NCBI GenBank assembly: GCA_002812745.2
Contig: NCSJ02000126.1
Span: 52,336 to 116,335 of the forward strand
Length of the DNA stretch: 64,000 nt
From: Scytalidium lignicola
Taxonomy: Eukaryota > Ascomycota > Leotiomycetes
Direction of reading: 5' to 3'
In this document: positions 1 through 11,903 of the stretch, one piece after another
Layout of the letters: every line of letters starts with the position of its first letter
Position numbering within the stretch: position 1 is the first letter of the stretch
The notes under the pieces: generated by a model
What the model saw: the letters and a program-made list of their open reading frames with translations, nothing else
Database searches by the model: none
Told to the model about the DNA's origin: nothing
Program-made: the position numbers and the translations under genes

Positions 1-790
1 CAAGTAAACTATTTAGTTAGCACAATACTATGATTCAAATAGTCAGTAACTCAGTACTTTTAATTTCACAGAAAGGACCACCATACATACTCATAGAGTG
101 GATCATTAAATTATAAAGCTCTTAATTATTTACAAGTACTTTCATTGATATAAACAAGACTCGACAAACAAAACGCTTACGAGATTCCAAATATGCTGCT
201 GTAACGTCTCAAGGACGAATAGCCTAAGAGGTACATACGATAACTGCTCAATCTAACACGCAATATTTTCTGTGCTGCAACTCAAGTCCTTTTGAGCATG
301 ACTTGGTTGCACATGAGAACGCAAAATGATGAGCTCGTCTTCCAGCAACGACTATCGCAGGAAATCTAAGCCGGAAGGTATTTTGCACGAAATACCCACT
401 TGAATAGAGCGTGGTTCGGTGAAAAGGATATCCACACTGAATCCAAAAGTGTATTTCATTTATATCCACAAACCCAGCACTTTTTCAAATACACACGACG
501 CCAATTCTTTTCCCTGCTGCCATGAAAACACCGTCCCTCCCTCTTTCTCGAATCTAGACTGCTTTTTATCATTCAAAATCAACTCGCTGAACATTAAGTC
601 AGACAGAAAATCACAGCTCTTTTAAACATGCACAACTTCGCATGCCCGTTCTCTCGAGGCTGTAATAGCGCAGTCCGTCCAGACGAGTTCGAAGAGATGG
701 AGCGAGTGCAATGGCGTGGAAAAGAGGTCACCACATCCAGGAAGACCATGAAAATTTTCCGTTTTTTATTTCTTTCCCCACTTTCTCCGC
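1..790. other. gene-free left edge
   Basis: I see no supported gene here. Short open frames on both strands lack domain-like composition and do not join through credible introns. The right part is the presumed 3' untranslated region of the flavohemoglobin gene, which ends at 791 on the minus strand. Confidence 0.5.
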
Positions 791-2035
791 TCAGAGACCA
801 AAATTTCCAGTGCTAAACAACTCGAACTTGATCCTTCGTAAATCCACGGACTGTGCTTGGAGATAATCCGCCATCTCGGTCATGAACTGCTCCGGACCGC
901 AGATGTAGTATTCCGTTCCGCCGTGATGGAGGAACAAATCGCCTGAGTTTACCTTTGCAAGGTCAATGCGGAAATCATAATCATGGGTAACACCGGCCAA
1001 ATCAGTTTCTGCTAGGTGCGTCTTGAAGATGTTGGTTTTTAAGTTGGGACATCGTCGCTTCAATTGAGCGATGTGATTTTGGAATGGGACTGAACTTCGT
1101 GCGCCTTGGATCCATGAAATATCTCTATACGACTGGAATTCGGCTACAGTGTTGAGAATTGAGACCATGGGTGTCACGCCGACCCCGGCTGAAATTAGGA
1201 CCAGAGGAACGCCGCTGGAGTTGTTGGTGTCGAAGAAGAATTCTCCAGCAGGATGAGAGACGTCAATTATGTCGCCTTGTTGGAAGTTATCAATCAAAGC
1301 ATTGGAGACAATTCCAGGCTTGTAATGATGTGCACCCACTTCGGATCTTGCAGCCAGGAGACCTTGATCTCTTTTGACGGTGATGCGGTAGTAATCTGGT
1401 CGTGGTGAATCACTAAGAGAGAATTGTCTTGACTGATAGAAGCCAATATCGGGGACGAAGATTTGAACTGAGATGTACTGTCCAGGGAAGAAGGTTGGTA
1501 GTCGTGTTTGGTCTTCTGGCACCAGGTAGAGGGAGTAGATATCCTCTGATTCGGCTATTTTCTGTTCAATCTTGAATTTCTTCCAGCCAATCCAGCCCTG
1601 GAACTCCTTGTAGAGTTGTGCTTCTCGTCCAATCATCATCTTTGCGAGTACCCAATAGGCACTGGTCCAAGCCTTCTCAGTCTCCGGGGTCATTGATGGC
1701 CCAAGGACCTCTGAAAATGCCCTGATGAGATATTTACATACAATGGCGTAGTGCTCTGGTTTAATATCGAGGGAGCAATGTTTATTACACATGCGCTCCA
1801 GCTTGGGGATCAATTCGCTAATGTGCATAATGTTGGAAGCGAAGTCCAACATGACCACGGTAAGGGCACGAGGTTGCCTGCCATTTTTCTGGTTGATGAG
1901 GTTGAAGTAGTTGTTAAGCTGGGGGTGTTCACGGAGCATAGTGGAGTAGAATATTGTTGTGATTCTCTCTCCATGCTCACGGAGAGCAGGAATAGTTCCC
2001 TTTACCAACTTGATCTGCTGGTAGGTCAAGGCCAT
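791..2035 (-). CDS. yhb1: flavohemoglobin (nitric oxide dioxygenase)
   Basis: This gene encodes a single-exon protein of 414 aa, the usual length for flavohemoglobins. The N-terminal globin domain (about 1-140) has TyrB10 at Y30, GlnE7 at Q54 and the proximal heme histidine at H86 in MCNKHCSLDIKPEHY. A ferredoxin-reductase-type FAD domain follows, with RQFSLSDSP as the flavin-binding strand. The NAD(P)H domain has ISAGVGVTPMVSIL and a terminal ELFSTGNFGL. The family oxidises NO to nitrate with O2 and NAD(P)H, protecting cells from nitrosative stress in cytosol and mitochondria. I chose the ATG at 2035 because family proteins start a few residues before this helix; an upstream in-frame ATG at 2086 would add 17 residues with no homology. 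No introns are seen. All key residues are present, so it looks functional. Confidence 0.95.
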   Translation of the reverse strand: MALTYQQIKLVKGTIPALREHGERITTIFYSTMLREHPQLNNYFNLINQKNGRQPRALTVVMLDFASNIMHISELIPKLERMCNKHCSLDIKPEHYAIVCKYLIRAFSEVLGPSMTPETEKAWTSAYWVLAKMMIGREAQLYKEFQGWIGWKKFKIEQKIAESEDIYSLYLVPEDQTRLPTFFPGQYISVQIFVPDIGFYQSRQFSLSDSPRPDYYRITVKRDQGLLAARSEVGAHHYKPGIVSNALIDNFQQGDIIDVSHPAGEFFFDTNNSSGVPLVLISAGVGVTPMVSILNTVAEFQSYRDISWIQGARSSVPFQNHIAQLKRRCPNLKTNIFKTHLAETDLAGVTHDYDFRIDLAKVNSGDLFLHHGGTEYYICGPEQFMTEMADYLQAQSVDLRRIKFELFSTGNFGL

Positions 2036-5000
2036 GTTTTTGGCCCTATGAAGGTGGAAAGAAAATGGAAGGCTCTGACCACTCACTACCTGTACTGGAG
2101 ATAAATCGGATAAGACAATTAAATTTTTTGGTGGGCGATTGAGAATGGGGAAAAGTGGATTGAAAGCAGATCTGATTCTTTATATGAAGGGCCCTGCGTC
2201 TTCATCGATAAACTCAAATGCAGACCCAGGCAGAAACCATTTCGGGTAGTTCTTCTGACTCAAGACGCGCCAGGATATGCTATTCGATGATGATCCACAA
2301 GGGACTGTCGTACGATTTTGATGCGTAGGGGGGACCTCATTTTGGCAAGAACTAAGTCTATTTGCACTGTTTAGTCTATATGCCGGATGCCATATGCCAT
2401 ATGGTACACAGGGAATGCCAAGATGCAGTTCCCGGCCGGAAGCCAGGATCAGGTCTCTTTGTGAAGGGGTAGGCACGAGGTACATAGCAGTCTCTTCCAT
2501 ATGGAACAATACGGAACGGGACTCCACACGGAAGGAGAATCTAAAACTGTTCATTTGTGTTTTAATGCTCGGGAGCCCAGAAGTGTTTGATGTGATGAAG
2601 CACGCGAGCTTACGTGGTTAACATATTCAGAGGAAGCCGCCCAAGCCAATAATAAGTTACGACCTCGTTAAGCCCCAACCGCATTGCAGAGTATGGTGCC
2701 CGTATTACTGTGTTGTATCCACCGGCTTACCGCATGGAGGTCACGCCACGATAACTAAAAAATTGCCTCTGGGCCATAATGCAGGAACGGAAATAATGCC
2801 AAATATCTGCGTTTGGAAGGGTGAAAAGTGGGCTTGGGTTACTGTTGTGGTCATTGCATTTTGTTGTGTTGAGTTAACTATCGTTCTAGCTATGAGTACA
2901 CGTAAGCAAACAAGCAAAACAAACAAACAGAAGTAGTGAATTAGTTGCAATAGTTCTTAGAAGATGAAACACTGCATGTTGTACTGTTCTACGGGCATAT
3001 CTCCGTAGGCAATTAATCAGCTTTTTGTATCTGCATTATTTCCGTGCTCGTATTTGCTTTTTCCCAATATCAAACTTCCAGACCCGACGATAATAATGGA
3101 GACAGAGGCTCGCGTGGCGTCCTCAACAGAGTCTGGGTTCAATGCCGACCATCGTATGATATCTCCCGGCACAGGCCAGCATGGGCACACCAGCATCCAC
3201 CAGCATCCACCGGCTTTAACCCGTGATATCTACCGGTAATTATGCGAAACCCCTTTTCCTTGTTGATAGGTAGAAAGATTTTTTTTTTTCTAGCAAGATG
3301 ACCTTTTCCTTTTACGAGTACGTCAGAACTTTGAGCCTGGCCAATGAATGGGTCAAAGAGAGAGAAGAGAGATTGCTTGTATCAGCACTAAGGTGATGAT
3401 ACAGTGGCCTAGAGTGGTCTTACCCACTGCACTTATCACTGCACTGCGGCAACACCGGCCTTAACCATCAATTTGAGATTTGACAAGAGCTTATTCGCAA
3501 TACCGAAGTGCTGAATACAGTAGTATGTAGCTAGTTGAACCGAGGCATTCTACCCTCTCTGATCATTGATAATCGTAACAAACCCGCTGAGGCGCTTGCG
3601 CAGCGGTGTGCTAGACCTGCATACTGCCGCACAGGTTCATCAACTATAGCTCTACAGAACTGTTCTTCAAAATTACAGAGCCTCTTACGTCCGTGGCGTC
3701 TGTCATTCTCGCCTTGGCTGCCATCTATCATTCTTCGGTCGGAACTGGCTGCCAGTTAAAGCTACTGCAATTGTGCGGAAATTGCTGCACTTCATCGTGG
3801 CACAGCAAGTCAAGCCTCGAGGGGAAACGAAAATTGAGACACCTCGTGCAAGCTTTTCTCCGCCATTCCCCTAGAATAGTAACCCGTCACAGGAACGACC
3901 CTTCATCAATCGAGTCTACTGTAATCCCTAACAGATCAATGCTTACGGTCGTATAGGAGCGGGTGAAAAATTGTTACCGGTGGTTTGGGCGCATATCTAT
4001 GCCAGGCACAGGGCTGAGGAATTCGGATGAGNAAAAAAAAAACAGCCCACGTCCCATCCCCGGTGCCTCCACTTTTGACGGATTGTTCCTGGCTTTTCCG
4101 TCTCTGCTCATGAATTTCAAGCGAGATTTTACTTTTCTATTTTTTATAATGGTGAGATTGATGATGATTTACTTGTAATTACTTCGGGATTCGGTTGCGA
4201 ACTGCAAGCCTCAAGGAGTAGAGTGCTCTCCCACGGCTATCCCGGCGTTAGGGAAATAACAATTTTCATTTCTACCAACCGTAATTCATTTATTATTCTG
4301 TCCCATTTGTTCAGGAAAACTCCAGTTTTCCCATCACATTATTCTGAAGACAAAACTCTTACGGACGTAACTGGAACATTGAATCTCATTCTACATTTGC
4401 TCAAGTTTTGATATCATTGTCTTAAGGGTATTACGTCTCCACTGCATGACGGGACCTAAACTGGTTCCCATCAATACAATCTCAAGATCAAATTCATGCC
4501 AGATTTATGGACAACGGAAGCTTACTTACGCCATGTCAGCACGGGATTGAGCTCCACACAGAAGAAAAACAGCACACGTGATCTATTCATTTCTCAAGAG
4601 ACAGTTATACGTTACATAGATTCCAAATCATGTAGCTATAGAAAAGCCAAATATTACTACTAATTACCACTAATAACCGTGTGAGACCAAATTGCGAGTG
4701 CTTTGTCATTGTCGTCTTTCATGTACCATTGTTCAGACTAGGCTAGAGGTGAGCTCAGTAGGTCGGGTTCTCTTCAATATGTAATTTGTAGTTCTAGACC
4801 AGATACTATCATGCTGTATCGGGAATCAACATTTTCATTTGCTTTTTTTTACTTAATTCTTATACGCACTTTTGTTAAGAAATTTATTGTTTTGCAAAAA
4901 GGGTGTTGCACACAAATAGTTTCACTAAAAATTCGGCCTGATTTATATAACAATATCGGCGCTCAGAAAATTCTTCTCTAAACTTTTTGTTAAACAAATT

Positions 5001-5257
5001 CTGAGAGGCAGCTATCAAACCGACATGACACCAAATTGTATTTGCTTTTATATTTGTACATGGAAACCACGTTAGGAAGATGATATCAATCTTCTCTAAC
5101 AGTTCTATGAATACCAACCGCGAAAATAACCTTATTCATGTCGAAAGAGTTTGCTATACCCAAGGATGAAATCAACACTCATTTACACAAAGTTGCATCA
5201 ATTGATACGCCACCAGAACTCTACCAACGCCACTCAATAAACGTCAGATAACTAATA
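2036..5257. other. intergenic region, no supported gene
   Basis: This holds the flavohemoglobin promoter side (about 2036-2700) and about 2.5 kb of sequence in which no open frame above 130 codons shows recognisable domains. One N call (4032) sits beside a poly-A run. I found no tRNA or repeat structure by eye. Confidence 0.4.
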
Positions 5258-6880
5258 CTATTCTTCCGGACTATCATCCGTTGTCCCAAGAGTAAAAGCA
5301 AAGGAAGGTCCAAATTGAACGTTCTGCGACCTCTTACTCTGCGTCCTCTGCAACTGTCGAGTCTCCTGGCGAATGACCTCAGCAAGCTCCTCTTTATCTC
5401 TCCGAGCTTCCAGTGCCTCAACCTCTTCATCCTTTGGTTCTTCAACCGGAATGATCTCCGTAGGAGAAACTGACCCAGCTCTCATCCTCTCCTCTTTCAA
5501 TTTCTCTTCCAGTTTTTGTCTCTCAAATCGCAATGCTGCATCCACTCGTCCCTGGAACGCCTCTTTATCATTCTCTTCCTTGATCGTAGCATAGTGTGCC
5601 CTGCGGTGCACGCCCAATGCACTCAGAATCAGACCCGATATTTCCAACGAGAATAATACCGGTAGAGTATATCTCAGATGTGGATTACAGCCCCTAGACC
5701 ATATATCCACCAGCGTCTCGTACACCTCGTGTGCGGGCATAATATACGCCCATCTGTAGAATGCAGGAGAAAGCTCAAAAGGTAGAAGAATAGATGCGAC
5801 GTTAAATACCACCCATGTGATGAGTGCCATGGGTACAAAAGGCGCTGGTAACCAAACCGTGAACACGTCCAAAGTTAAGAAGTTGCAATGGGCAAATAAC
5901 CACAACGCGGCCCAGGTCAAGGCAAACTGGTTCCCATTTACCTTCCAATTGACTCGAAATGCCCAGATTGCGCCGGTGACGCAGAGGCTTCCTACGAGAG
6001 TGTATAGCAATGAGAGCAGGATACGGAAAAAGAAAATGCGGTGTGGGTTGAGTCGGGAGTAGATTTTGAAAGCCTCATAGAGGGCATTGATAGTACCCAA
6101 GAAGAAGAACTGCTGGATAATCATGAGGATTATGACGAGTGTGTTGTAGATTAATCGTGAGCCTTGAGTTGTTGGCTGGATATTGATAGATGTCAGGGTC
6201 CATGGTTGGGCAAAGGTGGAGAAAGTATTGGGTGTTGGGTCAAGGTTTATATTTGATGTCCAATTACCACTGGCATAGAATGTTGCTGCTACGGACGAGA
6301 GGGTTTGAAGGTTTGAGGAAACTGAAGAGTCGAGTGTGGAAGAGTAGCGGGCTTCGTTCCAGATGTAGGATATGATATTGGCCTTGTTGTACGTGTCTCC
6401 AGTCGTCAGAGCAGTTTCGATGCGATTGGAAGCTTCGGGAGAGGTATATAATGCCGCCCAGTACCGCGTTGAACATACTTCTCTCCCGATATCTGCAGGT
6501 GTTTGGAATTGCGCCGGGGTTTTTTCAACTATAGTTGGGAAGCCAGAGCTTTCAAGCTTCTCGTAAGCCTGGCGAATAGCCGTTCCCACCGCGCCATTGG
6601 GGTCATAATCCACAAAGAGAACATTGAAATTATGCATGTGCTGTTGCTGCTGATACAGGGAACCGAAAAGGTAAGCAAAGAGCGCGAAGAAGAGGATCTC
6701 CAGGAGCACAAAGTTTTTGAACGCTGCCTTGAGGAATTTGCGTCGCGGTCCCCGAACCGAGGGGTGGTTGGGAGGCACGCGATTCTCATGAGCTCTGGAA
6801 TAACGCTTCATCGTTGCGAAGCTCGTGGCTTCTTGCGCTGTTTGATGCAGCGCTGCAACGAAGGTAGAGGTTTGAGACAT
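5258..6880 (-). CDS. SNG1/DUF3533-family multispan membrane protein
   Basis: This is an intronless 540-aa protein. One membrane helix lies near residues 55-76 (LLEILFFALFAYLFGSLY). A large non-cytosolic loop of about 170 residues follows, beginning with FNVLFVDYDPNGAVGTAI. Five more helices lie between about 245 and 430 (including LVIILMIIQQFFFLG and LITWVVFNVASILLPFEL). This one-plus-five topology and the DYDPNG motif match fungal SNG1-like proteins (DUF3533, related to YhgE/Pip). Yeast SNG1 confers nitrosoguanidine resistance and affects plasma-membrane lipid asymmetry. The C-terminal 110 residues are highly charged and probably coiled-coil (RFERQKLEEKLKEERM). The start ATG at 6880 is the first in frame. 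Exact substrate or role is not deducible. No damage is seen. Confidence 0.85.
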   Translation of the reverse strand: MSQTSTFVAALHQTAQEATSFATMKRYSRAHENRVPPNHPSVRGPRRKFLKAAFKNFVLLEILFFALFAYLFGSLYQQQQHMHNFNVLFVDYDPNGAVGTAIRQAYEKLESSGFPTIVEKTPAQFQTPADIGREVCSTRYWAALYTSPEASNRIETALTTGDTYNKANIISYIWNEARYSSTLDSSVSSNLQTLSSVAATFYASGNWTSNINLDPTPNTFSTFAQPWTLTSINIQPTTQGSRLIYNTLVIILMIIQQFFFLGTINALYEAFKIYSRLNPHRIFFFRILLSLLYTLVGSLCVTGAIWAFRVNWKVNGNQFALTWAALWLFAHCNFLTLDVFTVWLPAPFVPMALITWVVFNVASILLPFELSPAFYRWAYIMPAHEVYETLVDIWSRGCNPHLRYTLPVLFSLEISGLILSALGVHRRAHYATIKEENDKEAFQGRVDAALRFERQKLEEKLKEERMRAGSVSPTEIIPVEEPKDEEVEALEARRDKEELAEVIRQETRQLQRTQSKRSQNVQFGPSFAFTLGTTDDSPEE

Positions 6881-7784
6881 GCGAGCAGCCGTTGAGGAGG
6901 TTGCACTCCCGTTTTAGTGTTTTCGAGACCTACTCGAGCTATTCCAGGCAATTGCGGCAAGGAATTGGAATTGGAGGCTTACTCATCAAGCTGCAGCTGC
7001 CAGCCCTTTGGGGAACACAAAGGATCAACAGCCTATTTTAAGGTTAATGGGAACCGCGGTCTCCCCAGATTCTAGCGCATTTATAAGTTGTAGTAGTCTA
7101 GTTCATTTCCATCCTTTTGTAAAACTTGAAATATGAGATAACTTATCTGGACGCAAAATTTTACATAAAATTATGGGTTTAGCACCGGGTACCGGGGTAG
7201 TTATTGGCAATACGAGTGAGTAATGTGAAAACTCGGAATATACAAAGTTAAGATAAAAGTAAGGTTTGAAAACTATCTAAACCGCACGGAACAAGATTTA
7301 TTGGCTCATTTAAAGAATGGGCCTCGAATTTCCCTGTTGAATGTACATTTTTGTACGGTTTTGTATATTAAGATCAGTCTGGCACGTGAAAATCACGTGG
7401 TTCGCAATACCCCTCTCATAAGAGGTTGCATTCATAGATAGTTGCGAAAATACTACAACTAAGGAAAAAATATGTAGGTTCCTTTCTTGTAACAGTCTTA
7501 CCCTGTCACTTTTCTTATTACTATAACATTTAACTCTCTTCTTGTAAGAACCTTAATGTTCACCACTTTATCCACTTTATGCCCCGCCTGACCTACGGAT
7601 TCTGAAACAGTTCGAGAACTGCAAATCGTCAGGTATGACCGTTTCTAATTTGTGCCTTGAAACTAAATGTGCTATCTTTAGGTAAACATGTGCGGATTTA
7701 GGTTTGCTTTGGCATTCTGCTACCTAGCAGATTCTCGAGCTTTCTCAGGATGATTTCTCCCTCACATTCAAGGTCTAGCCTGGT
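6881..7784. other. promoter side of the SNG1-like gene and unassigned spacer
   Basis: No coding sequence is supported. The stretch separates the 5' end of the SNG1-like gene from the 3' end of the next minus-strand gene. Confidence 0.4.
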
Positions 7785-8666
7785 CTAAGTACCAACTGCA
7801 TTCTCTTCATTATTCTCCTCATGCAGTCTCCTCTCCGGCCTTATCTCAATATTGCCCTCCTTCGGGTTCCATCTGATCGCCTTTCTAGTTCTGCTCCCAT
7901 TCTGAAAACACAAGAAACCGTTGACATATACCTCTCCCCTAAACATGCCATTTAGTTCTTCCAATAGCCTATCCATCCCCGTCATCTCATTGACCAGCAA
8001 ATCTCTAACCCATTCCTGTTTCCCCTCTTGAAAAAATCTTGGCCACCCCGTGTTAATAACAAACTTCTTGTGGTAGCGTGCTTGTTGGCCCGAGATCTGG
8101 GCCGCGCGATACCATCTCCCATCGATACATTCCCAGTCTCTCCTCAAATTTCCCAGATAATTGAAATCTTGCATTGGTGTTTTGCGGTCTGTCTTTGCCA
8201 GTAATTGAATAGATTTAAGGTTTCCCTCATTCACTAATGCGATAAATGGATGGAGAGATTGGCACAGCCATGCTAACTCATCCCAATCCAACAGCTCTAA
8301 TCGTATGATAATATTTCTGATCTGCTGGAACAGCTGAAGGCCAGCATAATGTTCAAATTTCCCTTGTAATTCACACTTTCCATCCCTAGGAACCCAGAGT
8401 CCATTGTGAAGCCAGATGAGATCTTTGCATTCTTTTCTTATCTGTTTACAGGTGAGGAGGAGTGAGAGACTAATAGTTACGTTGTTTTCGTTAGTCGCTG
8501 TAGCGGTTGTAGGATTAAAGTGTCGACGCCTGAAACGCGGATCTGGGCGTACAAAGGTTTGGGGAAAGAGTGGAACAGCATCGGATCCTGAGGGAGCAGC
8601 TAGCGTGTATAGATAAATTTTGTCGCGCAGCTCTCGAGGAATATCTGCGAGGAGGTTTGGAGGCAT
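7785..8666 (-). CDS. F-box-like / 2EXR-type protein of unknown function
   Basis: This is a single-exon protein of 293 aa starting MPPNLLADIPRELRDKIYLY. That opening (L..IP.ELR..IY.YTL) is the F-box-like helix pair seen in large Pezizomycotina families of F-box-like or 2EXR proteins. It is followed by SLLLTCKQIRKECKDLIW, the usual 'L..C+QI+.E...L.W' second block. The C-terminal half has no motif I recognise. F-box proteins recruit substrates to SCF ubiquitin ligases, but whether this degenerate class binds Skp1 is not known from sequence. I chose the ATG at 8666 because the homology begins there; an earlier in-frame start at 8720 adds 18 residues with no supporting motif. Confidence 0.65.
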   Translation of the reverse strand: MPPNLLADIPRELRDKIYLYTLAAPSGSDAVPLFPQTFVRPDPRFRRRHFNPTTATATNENNVTISLSLLLTCKQIRKECKDLIWLHNGLWVPRDGKCELQGKFEHYAGLQLFQQIRNIIIRLELLDWDELAWLCQSLHPFIALVNEGNLKSIQLLAKTDRKTPMQDFNYLGNLRRDWECIDGRWYRAAQISGQQARYHKKFVINTGWPRFFQEGKQEWVRDLLVNEMTGMDRLLEELNGMFRGEVYVNGFLCFQNGSRTRKAIRWNPKEGNIEIRPERRLHEENNEENAVGT

Positions 8667-9502
8667 ATTTTTAGGCAAGGTGGATGAGCGTTGAAGGCAG
8701 AAAAGTGCAATAATAAGCAATCAACAACGAGTAACTTGAAACTTGGTGGATGCCTGGTGGCAGCACTTTCGTACATCCAATCACGGATGTGGGGTCTTCT
8801 AGTGAACTATGGCTTGGTTGGTGTCTGCAAGGCTGAGGATTCAAGAATCACGCGGTGACAGTCCACAAGATCAACCTCCGACCCAGAGTTTCCCCTTATT
8901 AGTATTTTTTATCTTTCAACTTTCTTTCCTTAGCTACATACTATTAGAAATTATCAAGATCTTAATCCAGCTGAAATTGCATTTGTAGCGTTTAGTTTGG
9001 CTAGGAAACAGAGTCACGTAAGCACGTGATAAATAGATGATCTGGTATTTTCACTTGTTTAAGTCCCTAACGATGGGATAACACGGTATAATTAATATTG
9101 GTCTCCCTGTAACCTCTTAAGAAATTTCTCCCAGGACTTTTCTCCCAAAATTCTATGGCTCTTATGGGAATACGGCTCCGGTCTGTTTTTGAGACCTATA
9201 CGAACTTAAGACCTATGTGGTCTTAAAGAACTTTGTCTTGAGAGCGCGGGGCTGCGTAGCGCAATCTACGTCCAAGCTGATGGCTCAAACGTCAGAAACA
9301 AGTGTAATATATTGCTGCGTTCTTTTTATCGTTGTGCTCTTAATTAATCTCTTCGATTGTTACATTTTGCACCTGTGCGACACACCAAGGCTCATGCAGT
9401 AAGTGCTCGCTTTGACACGCCGATTTTAGGCAAGGTATCGTATACTCAAAACCTAATCAATTAGCTGCTATCACAACTCGTCTTAATTTTGCATCACCAC
9501 AA
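8667..9502. other. intergenic, no supported gene
   Basis: Bidirectional spacer between the F-box-like gene (minus) and the phosphotransferase pseudogene (plus). No coherent open frame, repeat or RNA gene was recognised. Confidence 0.4.
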
Positions 9503-10928
9503 ATGAACTCTCGGTTCTTCACTTGCTCAGTATCAGGATGCGAACGGCCAAGTATCAGAGCTATCGGTAGATGTGATATGTGTAACCGTTATCTGTGCGT
9601 CATTCCATGTCCCCATCTTTCCATAAATGCAGCAAGGTAAGTGGCACAGCCTTCACCTTATCTAAATTCAATACTGAGAATTTCTGTAATAAAAGGTCTT
9701 GGACGATGCAGCCTACACAATGCAGACTGCCGCTGAAATTGAACGTCTCCGCTCTCGGATCAACGATGTAGCAGTCTGCAAGCATGCTTCAAGTCTAAAT
9801 GGTGGCCGGAGTTGCACCATCGAATATTCTTCCACGATTGGCCCTAGAGCTGTTATGGGGAGCGTCAACTACTACGCCCGCATTCGTTTCCATGATGGCT
9901 CTCCTTCATGGTTACTTCAAGTTCCACGTGTTGCTAGCTTCGCTGTTGGTCTTCCATCTTCGCTAGTTGAGTACCTTGTACTCAGCGAATATGCAACACT
10001 GAAGTTTCTTGAAACTACCATAGTGCCAGCACCTCGAGTATTTAGTTATGGAATATGTGGCACTGGAACAGACCACGGTACTGGCGTCAGCTTAATCCTC
10101 ATGGAAGAACTTCGGAGGACGCCATGGACAGGCCAGGGAGTGTCTGGAGGTGAAGCCAACGAGAACGAAAAGGCTAAGGTCTGGAACGGTCTTGTGGAAA
10201 TTTTGATGCAGTTAAAAAATCACCCTTTCCTAAGGCTGATTCTCTGTGCTTCCAGTCATCTAAAATCAAGGTATCGGCCGTTGCGAGTGACAGGTTTCTC
10301 GTTCTCACTCCTACGGGTCCGTTTGCTACATCTACAGACTATTATGCTGCTTTTGCTGAGCAGTACTTGGAGCTCATCGTGGATGGCCAGCTCTATACCG
10401 AATATCCTATTAATGCTTACCTAGTGTACCTCTTTTTGAAAGATAACGTGGCTCAATTAGTCTCGCAAGAGGAAAATCAAAGATACTACCTGAAGCATGT
10501 CGACGACAAAGGCGACCACTTACTCGTTGACGAGCAGCTGAACATCACCGGAATTATTGATTGGCAAATGGCACGCATAGTACCTCTACACAAAGCTTTT
10601 AGACCATCGCTTGTTACAGAAGATATGAATGCCTTGTGTACTGGGAAATTCTCACTGAGCCCCGACGATCTTGTACTCTCTGATATGCTGGGGAGCAGAG
10701 GCTTATTTGATCTGGCTAGCAATTATGACTGATGAAAAAATAAGAAGGTTCTTTTGGGACCTGGCCTTGGAGCCAGAATGGAGGTACGCCCTGCCGTTGA
10801 CAAATGCAATATTGAAAACGTTTGGGGTGGTGGAGGGTTGGTCGCAGTGGAAGGAGAGCGCGATGAAAGAATACGAGACTGATGAATGCCAGAAGGGTCT
10901 CATTGGCTGTTCTTCAACGATGGGATAA
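9503..10928 (+). pseudogene. phosphotransferase (APH/kinase-like) family pseudogene, three frameshifts
   Basis: Exon 1 (9503-9636) encodes a Cys/His-rich start (CSVSGCERP..GRCDMCNRYLC). A GTAAGT intron (9637-9695) follows, then exon 2 from 9696 with VMGSVNYYARIRFHDG, APRVFSYG and SLILMEEL. After a break come YYLKHVDDKGDHLLVDEQ and NITGIIDWQMAR, the catalytic and metal-binding blocks of fungal APH-like phosphotransferases. A second break precedes TDEKIRRFFWDLALEPEW. The reading frame changes three times: near 9600 in exon 1 (the frame with FHKCSK is needed to reach the donor in phase), near 10227, and near 10731. Each is a 1-2 nt indel, so no full-length product is possible. The frames between breaks are long and well conserved, so inactivation looks recent. 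Sequencing error is an alternative but would need three events in 1.4 kb. Confidence 0.8.
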
Positions 10929-11903
10929 CAAATGCATCCAGCACAGCGATGAACCGTCTGGGGAAAGAGGAATAAGCAATTGCATAAGTGAGGCTAGGCC
11001 TGGCCTGGCCATTATCATCGTGAAGTGGTAACTTTTGTAGTTACAAACGGTGTAAAGGAAACTGTACGATATAATAATGTTAAGGACGTTAATGAACATG
11101 TATAATACATTAGTTGTTTCTGATAAAGAAGCTGTTGTGCTTTCTGTCTACTCTGAAGTCAACAATATATAGTAGGCTACAACCTGGGAATTAGACCGTA
11201 TCTTTATTGATATGAGCCGAAAATAATTCCGACAAGTAAGTCGCTATCACATATTCCCTCTGTGGTCAACCACTTTAGCTGAGCCGCCCCGACTTATTTT
11301 TTACGATGTGAAATCGCTAAATCATAACCATCGTCATTAGAATTGTGGAGGAGGAGAAAGATGCTTAAGATTAGCTGACAGAAAGATAAGGCTTTTTGTA
11401 GATACTCGTCCCAGCAGATATTAAAGGACTAGGAAGTGTTGAGAGCATGAGATGTTCCTCACGCTACCTGCTGGAAGAAATCTTTTCACTTCTAAGCTAG
11501 ACCATGTTCTAGTGTACAGTACGTACTATGGGCCTAGTTCGCCAGGATCTTTCCAAGATCTACTTTTAAGACTCGTCCTCTTTCTTGTATGTCACCAATC
11601 GCTGATTGTCTAGGTCTGACCATCGCCTCTGCTTGCTCGGTATCGCCAGAATATCCATTGTCGTTGTTGAAATACAGATTGAGATTACTTGAATCACCAT
11701 CATCATCTCTGCTTAACAGCAGATCATCTGTTGCCACCTTTAAGAGCAGGTCTCATAACGATAGCATTGCTAGCTTAAGCCTAAAATTGTACAGTACATA
11801 CTGATATAAGAAACACAACCTGTGCATGGATGTGCGGTAATTGAGGGATTCATGATAATCAAATAGAAAGCGTCTTCTTTAGCGCACTAGACTATCTGCT
11901 CTT
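10929..11903. other. intergenic, no supported gene
   Basis: Short open frames exist on both strands, but none has domain-like features or joins to a neighbour. No RNA gene or repeat was recognised. Confidence 0.4.

Noticed and set aside
2180..2554. 124-codon minus-strand open frame upstream of flavohemoglobin
   Set aside because: Composition is not protein-like, no motif or intron partner was found, and it lies in a promoter region.
11534..11804. Overlapping short frames on both strands
   Set aside because: They mirror each other in a Ser/Asp-rich stretch without homology. Neither is supported.
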